From the NCBI GenBank assembly GCA_032622095.1, contig CP136061.1, forward strand, positions 234,608,944 through 234,672,943: 64,000 nucleotides of DNA. The letters are read 5' to 3'. The notes under the pieces are model-generated. The model was not told where the DNA came from and did no database searches. It was given only the letters and a program-made list of their open reading frames with translations. A program made the translations under genes and the position numbers. Shown piece by piece: positions 27,501-39,500 of the stretch (within the stretch, counting starts at the first letter, position 1; every line of letters begins with the position of its first letter). The DNA comes from Siphonodentalium dalli. Taxonomy: Eukaryota > Mollusca > Scaphopoda > Gadilida > Siphonodentaliidae.

Positions 27501-30500
27501 CACCATCTGATATGTTACTGCAAATCAGTTGTCGACTGACTCGATCTCTTTTCGAATTCCATAAGAAGTTATAGAGCAATGTGTTTAGCTTTTTATAATA
27601 TTCGCGGTGCGGATTAGGAAGAGTTAGAAATAGATGTGTCAATTTGGGGAGAATTAATGTCTTGATGACTATTAATCTACCAATTGGTGTGAGCAACCGG
27701 TGTTTCCATGATGTGATCGTCTTTCTTATTTCGTCCATTTTATCGTCATAATTACTTTGCATTTTTGGCAAGTCAATATTAAAATGGATCCCTAAAAAGG
27801 TAAATTGTTCAGTTACTGTGATACTTAAGTCGCGAATGAAGTCTAGTCTATCGTAATTACGGGGCCCTACCCACGCCGCCTGACACTTCTCTGGGTTAAT
27901 TTTTAAAACAGATATCCGGGCAAAAACATCAAGCGTAGAATATGCTTCGCGAACACTCCTTTCTGAGCCGTCGAGAATAAGTGTTGTATCGTCCGCGTAT
28001 TGTGTGATCTTATATTCTGAGCTGCCGAGATGTATACCATTTATATTCACATTCTGTCTTACCATTAGTGCTAGTATTTCTGCACACAGGAGAAAAATAT
28101 AAGGCGATATTGGGTCACCTTGTCGACAGCCTCTTGATAGCTTAAAAGTTTGTGAAATGTGTCCATTTAAAAGTACAGAAGAGCTCGAGTTTCTGTAGAG
28201 GATTGTAATCCATTTTGTCATGTCCACTCCAAAATTGAAAAAGTTTAAACATCTTTCTAAAAAACGCCACGATACAGAATCAAAGGCCTTTTCAAAGTCT
28301 ACGAGGAGCAGGAGTCCCGTTATTTTGCGTTCATTACATTTGTGAATAAGATCGTAAATTAGTCTGGTATTATCTTCGATGTATCGCCCAGCTAAGAATC
28401 CGGTCTGATCGTTTTCAATGATGTGGGGCAGTACTTTTTCCAGTCGTTCTGCTACACACGCGGACGCAAGTTTGTATGATGTATTCAATAAGGATATTGG
28501 CCTCCAATTTATCCTTTTTTGGTATAAGTGTGATGATTCCTTGTTTCTGAGTAATAGAAAGTTCTCCGGAAGAAAAAGAAGTATTTAGGGATTCGACTAA
28601 TAAGGGACCTATGTCTGATCAGAATAATTTGTAAAATTCATATGTATATCATATGTATAGCCCGGGCATTTTCCGTTTTTTGTATTTTTGAGAACGTATG
28701 TTAGTTCCTCTAGTGTGATTGGGCCTTCGATATTTTTGGCCTGAGTATCGGACAAATGTGGATGATTTCCGTTACAAAACTGTTTCAAATTTATTTCTTC
28801 AGTTGGCTTCTCTGAGTAAAGATTCGCATAGAAATTACGTGTGTGGGTCATGATGGCATTTTGATCTGTTATTTTGTTTCCATTTTCGTCGATCAGACTG
28901 GTAGAAGTTTTTGATATGAAGTTCCGTTTTTCTAAATTCAAAAAGTATTTAGTTGGCTTTTCCCCTTCCTCGATCCATCTGGCACGAGATCTAATAATTG
29001 CACCACGTATTTGTATTTGGCGAATTTCGCGAAGTTCAGATTCAATGTTTTCAAGCTCATTCGTAAGATTGTGCTTTGTTTCGTAGTTTTCAGAAGGAGA
29101 ATCAATATTAACGTTTCTTTCCTTGCGTTTAAAGTATTTTCGTTTTGGATGGTCTGGCGTTTTCGTTTTGATGAAAAGTGGATTGTAGCCCCCTTATATC
29201 CAAAAGAACAGCATCTAAAAATAATTTCTTGTTTACCGTTGTATCGAATTTGTTATATTTGTAGCGGACTTTATTTTCTTCAATAATGTTTTTAACTATA
29301 TTTGAGTATTCTTTAATTTGGAGGAGGGAGTTATTAAATTTCCAGAAGCTTCTACCTGTTTTTATTTCGGTAATGTCTACCGCCAGCGAAATAATAGAGT
29401 GGTCTGATCTATAACCCGGCATAATTATAGGCCCTGCTCCAGTTAGGCTTAGCATATCAGATGAATTCATAAAATAATCGAGTCGTGCCATTTTTATTGG
29501 AGATTTTCTCCTCCATGTATATCGTTTTTCTTCTGGATTATTTATGCGCCAGACGTCTACTAATTCAAGGCTGTCGACAATTTTCGCCACCGCTTTCTTA
29601 GCATTGGGATTATTTTGGTGTATATAATTGTATGTGTCCAGTGTCTGATCTTGAAGAAGATTCCAGTCACCACACATTATTATTTGAGTATTTCCTACTT
29701 CTTTTAGAAGTGTATCAAATTTAGTAAAAAAATATGGACTATCTGAATTCGGGCCATACAAGTTCACTAGGCTTATTCTAAGTTTTTCTATTGTGATGTC
29801 TGCTATAATAAAGTTACCATTTGGGTCTCGCATTATGTTGTGAATATTCAATTCGAAATCATTTTTGAACAGGATAGCCACACCTCGGGCTTGAGAAGTG
29901 TACGACGCCATAATTACTTTGTAACCCCATTCTGACTCAATACACTTTTCAATATTTTTAGTAAAATGAGTATCTTGCAAGCAGTAAATTGACCCATATA
30001 GTTTGCGAATATGTTGAAATAGGTCTCTCCGTTTTTCTACTTGATTTAAACCTCGGCAGTTCATGGATATAATCTTGATCTTAGACATGATAATCACACA
30101 CATAAGACAGAACAACACGCGGACTTCCAAGTTTATTAGTATGAATTACAAAACTGACGAAAAATATATACTCGAGTATACCTAGTATATATAGAAGTAT
30201 TTTATGTATATTGCCACAAGCATCATTCACACATGGAGTTTCGGGGTGGGGGTATAACAAAAACACATATAACAAATACAAGAAATAACATCAATAAAGG
30301 TTCTGGCTACTGACTAGCCTGATACATGGAGATCTTTAATCACCCTGAAGAAAACAAATTGCTAAGCTGACCAAAAAAAAAAACCAAATAAAATGTTGAA
30401 TATGTTCGAGTTTTCTTGACTTAAACAAGCTTATTCAAAATTAAAAAGAGATCAAAAGCTCTATATATAATAAGCTCGCTCATCATCTATAAGAATAAAT

Positions 30501-33500
30501 AATATAAGTGAATATATACTCAATTAGACAAACAAACTAGGTAATAATATATGAGATCAACATACTATATTCTAAATCAGCAGATCGAGCTGTAGGGCAC
30601 GTACATGTTTATACTTTTGGGAGGGGTTCTATATTTCGGTTACCTGGATTGAACTGTCACTGTTAGTATAAAAATAGATTATATGTCGTCACAGCCGATC
30701 GATATTTTGCACATTCCGATCTAGATTGGTCCGTGCGATCTCTTAACATAATTGTTGTGACTGGCATGAAAGTGGGTCATCTCGATTGGGTAATAGTTAT
30801 ACGCGCAGGTCTTTTCGGAAAAGAGAAACAGTTTGTACACACTTGGTTTCAGTGTTACCGTGTGTTGTATTTCGGAGAGGCTGGATTAACTTTTCAGAAT
30901 TTTTCGCATAACATTCCAGGAAAATTATCGGATTTATTGGGGAAATAGTGTTTAGTACGGCATGATAGTAGATGTGTTCATTTGGGAATTGTGAGGTAAG
31001 TGCTCATGAACCAGTTAATTTTGTAGGAGTAGGACAGTGGTCGGGCGGGCTCATATGGGGGGGGGGTGTCAAAGCAATAAGACACTGCTATAACAATATT
31101 GTCTATTGAGAGAGGGGGTTGTGGTTAGACAGAATCGATACATTGGGGTGGAGTGGATCCATAAATTTAGTTTTATTTTATTGAAGAATATCGACAATAT
31201 TTTCTCATTGAATTGAATCTCGTCAACAGGTCATGCTTATCGGTCACTTTAATCTTTTCAGTGCGTTTGAATTAAAAAGGTTTAGTATGGTGGAGATATA
31301 TTGAAATTATCTAAATACATTTTCTTGTGGATTTAATATATAAAAAGGGCAATGTTTGGGTTGTTGGGGATGTTAAAGTTTGTGTATTTTCAGAATATGT
31401 TTTCAAATTTGGGTGGGTGTCGCTATATTAGATTATATAAAGATTGGGTTTGTGTAAACAACAAAAACATATATACAATCAAAATGTTCAGGAAGGATGC
31501 TTAAGATCCAACAATAGCATCAAGCTCAGCCCCTGGTCTGAACTTTTCAGTATTACCATTTTTTTTTTTCACAAACATTTTACCATTTGACATCCACGAA
31601 TATGCAGTCTAACTTGTAGGCTCGTTTCAACAGCTCGAAATTTGTCTCTGTGGCATCCTCAACTATGGTAATTCCGGAATTTTTCAGTAATTTTCTAGTT
31701 GCTATCACATCCAACTTTGCCCATCTATTACCGAATTTCACAATGAGAGATCTATGTCTTGGTCGAATTCTTCTCTGGTCCTGCTCTGATTGGGTCTCTG
31801 CATTGGTGTTTATATTCTGAATATTATTCTTGCCAAGTCTATGGGCAATGGAAATTTCGGATTTCCCTATGTTTAATCCCATTTTGTTGTTGAAAAGTGT
31901 TAAAGCTGAATTTAAACTTTGGTTCTGATTTTCATTAACCCATTGTGCTTCTGGCAGACCGATTATCCTCACGCTCTCCTTTCTTGTATATTGTTCGAGA
32001 TTGTTTATTGTGCTTTCAAGCTCCTTTTTTCTTCATCCCTTTTGATTTTTGATCATTTATCACTGAACGTAACTGAATATTTTCCTCTTCGTAGTGTTTT
32101 GTGCCTGTTTCAAGCATTTGAATTTTATTTAACATTGCCTTGCGTTCTTTTGAGTGCTGATCAGTGATATCATTTTGTGTTTTCTCTAATGTTTCTATTC
32201 GTTTTAATAATGTATCTATCTTCTGATTTATTTTTTCAAGCAGCTCAGTTTGCATTTTGCTGACAATTTTACCAAAGTCCTTGGTTTGCTTTTCCCGATC
32301 TCTGCAGAATGAATCGTAGTGTTTCTTATGCACATCTGCTAGGGAGTCGACACGAGAAATTAATATTGTAAAATTTAGACGCTACATATTAATAGCTTAC
32401 AATATAATATAATAGAAATATAATACTCACAAATTATACATGTAGAATATACGTCGATGGCAATGGACCATAAATCATCATAAATCATCAATATTAAATT
32501 ACAGGTGTTGTCGATAAGTCTTGTTGTTTCGGTCTGAGCTGCGGGACTTCGATCGGCCTATTTATGTGCCGGTTCCCCCGTCACTTCCGGAATCCCGCAC
32601 TGTATTTATAGACTCGACCTGGCCATTATTACAACACTAAATCCTTAATCTGCTGTGGCATGTCACGGAGTATGTGCGAGGGTGGAACACTATCTGTTTT
32701 TATAAAATCTTCCATTGTTAATTGTTTCTTGTGATATGGGTTAAAACTATCTTCGCTTTCAAGAGTTGAGTTTGTTTTGTCAGAGTCCTGTGTATTGTCT
32801 GAGTTTTTATTGTGGCTCTTCTTATTTTTCCTTTTTTTTTTTCCATCGGGTTAGTTTGTTCTGTTTACTCACGACAGATTTTCAAGATGGCGGCTCCTGG
32901 GCGATCTCAGAAATTCATGTATCAAGCTTCCTACGACAAGATTCACATTTAGAAAGTTCCCTTTTTGTCCGAAATGGGTAACGATATCACACCTTAACAC
33001 ATAAGATGTTCCAGTCTTACGATCTTGTCTTTTTCTTCATAAAAAATTCATTTTTTTACGAGCTGTTTTTTACACAACAAGTCGCTGTCACGTCTACATG
33101 TCTAGTTCCAGGGAAACTCGAAAGATTTACACTCTTTTGAGTTTCAGATCTCGTCAGTAGTGACCAGATCTGGTGCTCATACCTTTTCTAATTACAGGCG
33201 ACAAAGGACTCCTGGTGGCAGACTCTGCTTGGTTCTCTTCTTATGGTGACTCCAAAGACAAGATTCGACCAAAAGTTCCGAAATCCGCACCTTCGTGAGC
33301 TAAAATAAAGACATTTGTCATTTGTGCAAAAAAAATTGTTGTCTGTTTCATTAAAATCATTTCCTGTTTACAAATAAGCACACATCTGTCATGCGCAGTG
33401 GCATGGTTTCATAATGGTTAATAAAACGTGTACTCCGCCCCCGACACCGACATAGACGGAAGATAAATGAAAACAAATAAATATTTTGCTAAATTATATG

Positions 33501-36500
33501 CTACTTTGCCAATTTATTACATATGTAATAAAAATATTACGGAAAAAATTACTAACATACTTTTTAATAGCATTTTTGCTTCGAACATAAACTATTTAGC
33601 CGGAATGAGAAAAAGTGTAGCTGAGTTGTTTTATTATCCAATTCTACTAAATGTTGTATAATACTTTTAACAAGTTGTAGAAATATATTGGTGATATGAT
33701 GTAATTGTTTTATTCAGAGAAGCATAATCAGTTCTCACATTTGTCGTGGTGTCAAAAAATATCATCTATAGGCCTACTCCGGCCCCGACTCGGGAAATTG
33801 TGTAGCCTTCTCGGAAGATATATGTGATACAATTGCATCACTATTCGTATATACTTTATTATTTCCATAAACTATAAGTCAACAAAGTCATAGTTATAAC
33901 AATGTTAACTTCATTTAAACAATATAAATTATTCTCCTATTACAATAAAGTGTAGCCTACATCCAATAAAACGGACGACCAGAACAGGTGCTTGCAGCTG
34001 TTAGTGCAGGGGAAAAATCAGGACAACGCAAAATATAACAAAACGGCTTCCACGAAGTCTGCTGGTCCCACGCCCAGATAAAGGACGAGGATAGTTAAAA
34101 TGAACACTGATATGAATAGACACCGAATGAAAAACCCCGACGTTGGCTGCATTCTGCGTCGGAGCAGGAGTACCGTACACTTTTTAATGTTTGTCACAGT
34201 AGTGAAACAAACGATCTTTATTTATACCATATATATCATGCAGGAATAGACTAACACGGAAAGCTCTTTTCCAAAGCAAATTTTTTTAGGTGTAAAATGT
34301 TCTCACATTACCGAAACAAACGCTAATTATACTACCCTATTTAGTGATAATATGGCCATATTAATGTTGATAAATAGGCCTAATTAACATGCAAGTTTTG
34401 AGAATTTTTTACCATACAGTTGACAGTGGTTACCATTATTCTGTTGCAGTAGATCGATTCTGATAACTAAAGCTTAAATTTTGAAGAAATGTTGTTGTTG
34501 TTGTTGTTGTATATACGCAATACGAAAGCAAACGTTATGCGCGTTAGAATGCAAACACTGCTCGCGCAGAGCTATCAACGCGCGCCGGTGTGATTATGAC
34601 ATTTTTTGACACCACGACAAATGTGAGAACTCATTAAGCTTCTCTGAATAAAACAATTACTTCATATCACCAATATATTTCTACAACTTGTTAAAAGTAT
34701 TATACAACATTTAGTAGAATTGGATAATAAAGCAACTCAGCTACACTTTTTCTCATTCCGGCTAAATAGTGTATTTTCGAAGCAAAAATGCTATTAAAAA
34801 GTATGTTAGTAATTTTTTTCAGTAATAGTTTTATTACATATATAATACATTGGCAAAGTAGCATATAATTTAGCAAAAGAATTTTTTTTTTTCATTTATC
34901 TTCCGTTTATACATTTTCCCCAGGTCGGTGTCGGGGGCGGAGTACACGTTTTATTAACCATTATGAAACCATGCCACTGAGCATGACAGTCATGTGCTTA
35001 TTTGTAAACAGGAAATGATTTTAATGAAACAGACAACAATTTATTTTTGTACAAATGACAAATGTCTTTATTTTAGCTCCTGAAGGTGCGGATTTCGGAA
35101 CTTTTGGTCGAATCTTGTCTTTATTGTCACCACCAGAAGAGAACCAAGCAGAATCTGCGACCAGGAGTCCTTTGTCGCCTGTAATTAGAAAAGGTATGAG
35201 CACCAGATCTGGTCACTACTGACGAAATCTGAGTCTCATACATGTGTATATCATGTATGTGACTCAACTGGGTCTATGTCACGTCATAACCGGAGTCTTA
35301 GTGTGTGCAGCTTGAGTCCGAAATACGGACGGGAGGGTCACCAAAACTGATACAAAATAGTTTTAGTACCAATTACCATCAAATTCAGACACGTTCTTCT
35401 CAAATGATACAAGAAATAAAATCGTGCTGTCTGTCTGTCTGTCTGTGTGCGTTCTATATATAACTTCACGCGGTACAATCGCGATGGCACCAAAGCGTTC
35501 TAAGAGGGGTAACTTTTTACAAGGAAGATACTGGTGCAGGTTAAAATTTTCTAAAATGACGCTGTTGGTGGGAGAGGAAATTAAAAACAATATGGTGAAA
35601 TAGTTTTGTCGCTGATTTCCACCAAACGAATACATAATCACCTTCGCAATATGGCGTTGTTCGAGTCAGCGTTGCATCAACAATTGATTTAATAAACCAA
35701 ATTCCACCAAATTCATACACGTTTTTCTCTAATGATATACCATGAATTAAATCACATTTGGTGTCGTTTGCGTCACGGATGGCGAGCGGATATGCACTAT
35801 CATTGATAAGATTACTATTCGCCGATATCCACATATAAGTTATATACAGTCACCAGGCCATCTCCATATCATTTTAAGTAGTTGGGCGTTCACATTCCAC
35901 AATCCTGACATATGGTGACCCACATAAGTTACTTGAACAATTATATCTTCTTAACAGTCATATTTATATGTGAATGACAACCAATGCATTCACACAATGA
36001 GCTAGCAAAAAGAGATAACTAGAACAAGCATTAAACGTATATTTATCATTCTATTGAAGAGATACATATATTCGTGCAAGCTGAGAGACCTCGAACCGTC
36101 ATATATATATAATACAAAAATTTAGTCTGTTCCATTCAATACAGTTACCACAAAAAGTTACAATTTGTCAAGAGATATGGAAGGCCTGTTCAAAAATAGT
36201 GGTTACAGTGTGCAGTCAAATATAGTTTCTTCTCATACACAAGAAAATGCAGTTAGTAGCACAAGACTTTGCAGGATCCTACCAATACTGACATCTGACA
36301 AGGGTTTTAGAACAGACTCATCGACTGACATAAACAACTAAAATTCTCGCTCTGTGTCTGGCACATGTAGCTGATATATATGCGCAGCAATATTTCGTTT
36401 GAACTAAGAATATTTAGCCAATATATAGCACCATGAACAGAGGAGCACTTGGGAATTTCTTTGAAACGTCTATATCTTCATGGAAATATGATATCCAGGT

Positions 36501-39500
36501 GTCCTCGAGATCTTAGTCCAACCCACTAGATTGATTGATACATCTCAATATGTAAAACCCAATTATCATCTTTTATCGAACTAATGTGTTTATGATGTTC
36601 ATGTATCATAATATAACGTCTAATGTATACGCAGTTGTAAATAAATAAATACTTCATTATTGGTGGAACGGATTAATCGCGATAAACAGAATGACAATTG
36701 ACAAGGTGAGCCACTACTTATATGCCATGACTGTAATACTCATGTTTTGTGATGCTATTTGAATATACAATTTATGAGAAAACGTATAACACTTTAAGCA
36801 AGAGCATTCTCTATTCCCAACAAATATCCACAGCATACATTAACCTGGGCAACGACGGGTAACCCTGCTAGTTATCTATATAATAGAACACGTGGTATAA
36901 ACCAGTGAATTATTGCACACTTTCAATTTTATCGACAACAGGGGGAGGGGGTAAAATAGACAGTTGAGACAGATGAGTGGGATGTGTTATATTCCCTTCG
37001 AATGGGTTACTGTCAACAAATATTTATTTCTAGTTTTGTTTTATCTCCTTTTCCGTGGCCGCAATAACTCAAATGGTAATATGGTGCGAATCTCGATTCC
37101 GAATAAGTGGGATAATTGCACAAAAAGGAAGGTTAACTGGGCTGATCAGTATGTTGCGGAATTGTATCAGTTGTCTATTCGGGTGGGTGGTTTTATGCGC
37201 ACTGGTCCGCCAGTTTCATGTGCATGTACACGGATGTAGACAATGTAGCTTTATGTACCATAATTAAATATAAATTCTCGGAATGTTCAGCCAAATAAAA
37301 CTACATGAATGTGCAGGCATTGTGTATACAGTGTCGAACTTTCTGAGTGGTGTATACGGGTATTATTTTTATATTTGTGACGCTAACGATTGTTAATTAT
37401 CTACCCTTGGGTAGATTGATAATATTCAGACCCAATTATCATCTTTTATCGAACTAATGTGTTTATGATGTTCATGTATCATAATATAACGTCTAATGTA
37501 TACGCAGTTGTAAATAAATAAATACTTCATTATTGGTGGAACGGATTAATCGCGATAAACAGAATGACAATTGACAAGGTGAGCCACTACTTATATGCCA
37601 TGACTGTAATACTCATGTTTTGTGATGCTATTTGAATATACAATTTATGAGAAAACGTATAACACTTTAAGCAAGAGCATTCTCTATTCCCAACAAATAT
37701 CCACAGCATACATTAACCTGGGCAACGACGGGTAACCCTGCTAGTTATCTATATAATAGAACACGTGGTATAAACCAGTGAATTATTGCACACTTTCAAT
37801 TTTATCGACAACAGGGGGAGGGGGTAAAATAGACAGTTGAGACAGATGAGTGGGATGTGTTATATTCCCTTCGAATGGGTTACTGTCAACAAATATTTAT
37901 TTCTAGTTTTGTTTTATCTCCTTTTCCGTGGCCGCAATAACTCAAATGGTAATATGGTGCGAATCTCGATTCCGAATAAGTGGGATAATTGCACAAAAAG
38001 GAAGGTTAACTGGGCTGATCAGTATGTTGCGGAATTGTATCAGTTGTCTATTCGGGTGGGTGGTTTTATGCGCACTGGTCCGCCAGTTTCATGTGCATGT
38101 ACACGGATGTAGACAATGTAGCTTTATGTACCATAATTAAATATAAATTCTCGGAATGTTCAGCCAAATAAAACTACATGAATGTGCAGGCATTGTGTAT
38201 ACAGTGTCGAACTTTCTGAGTGGTGTATACGGGTATTATTTTTATATTTGTGACGCTAACGATTGTTAATTATCTACCCTTGGGTAGATTGATAATATTC
38301 AGATCCATGTATTGTTTACACGTTTGGTCTATTAAAGTGTGATAAAAACATTTAAAATGTCAAACACCATAACGCTGTAAATAAAATAATGTTCAGGCAA
38401 TCTTTTTCTGTACAATATTTCCCAACTGTTTCAGTAGTGACAACGATGTCGACGACAACCACAACTACATCTACCACCATGACGACGACGACCACAACCA
38501 CCACCACCACATCCACCACCACCGCCACTACCACCACCACGAATACTATAAGCTCCACTACTGTACAATTCCCAACCACCATAATTCCAGCTGGCAAAAC
38601 GACGTTGTCAGCGGAGATCACAACAGGCCACAATAAGTCGAAAAGCGCGATACCTCAGTCTGAGAGATACGACCAGATCAATAGAGGTAATCATCAGCCT
38701 CAGAGCCAGATCATCATGCTTTCGTATGTGATATCACAGTATGCGAAAGGTACCACAAACAAAACCCGGACCGCGTCTACCAGAAGCCCGGACCGTGTCC
38801 ACAAGCCCAGAAGAACACAAAAACCCCGGATAAAATGTTATATAAATCAGGTTTCTTGTGGACCATGTTCTCAGTTTCTTATCTGCATGGCATTCTCCCT
38901 TGTGCTGTATAGTTTCTTGTAGACATGATCCGGGTTTCTTGTGTACTACCGGGTTTCTTGTAGACATGATCCGGGTTTCTTGTGTCTCATGATCGGTGTA
39001 CGTGTCCAATACTTCCAGATTCGATGTAAAACATTAATTTAGTATAAAATATGCTTCATTATTCAGAGAATTATCGGACATTGCAATGATATTTAAGGAC
39101 GCGATCTACTTACGATCTACTATCGAACAGCAAGACATTGAAGTTCTCAGAATGCCAGGTATTTGTGCGTATCGGTCGTTGTTAATTTAGATAACTACGA
39201 TGTAGAATCGGCAAATAAGTAACACGAACACCCGATTCTGACAATAGTTACCACATTTGCGGGATGATTGACACGCTTGGTAAGAACATTTCTTGGGCCT
39301 TGATGGTTTAGAATTTTTTAAAGATTATGTGGCGAACATCTCAAGTCTGCATGTCCGCCCGTCTGAGCACATATATGTTTCTCCCACCCCTACACATTTT
39401 AACACAGGCAGCCCATGTGAGATAGCTGTGTGCGATTTCCCTGTATCACACCACATGTGACCAGCTGTCTCACCATACCCACGTGACTACTTTAATTACC

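Larger units (their letters stand above)
25869..32870 (-). mobile_element. Tx1/L1-type LINE, near full length, inactivated
   Basis: Read on the minus strand: ORF1 (32.85-31.58 kb), ORF2 with AP endonuclease and reverse transcriptase (30.09-26.42 kb), a 3' UTR with AATAAA, and a poly(A) tail seen here as poly(T) at 25870. The 5' boundary is approximate. It lies antisense in intron 3 of the WSC gene. I found no target-site duplication. Confidence 0.8.

Noticed and set aside
38352-38633. Minus-strand Val-rich frame
   Set aside because: It is the antisense shadow of the Thr-rich exon.
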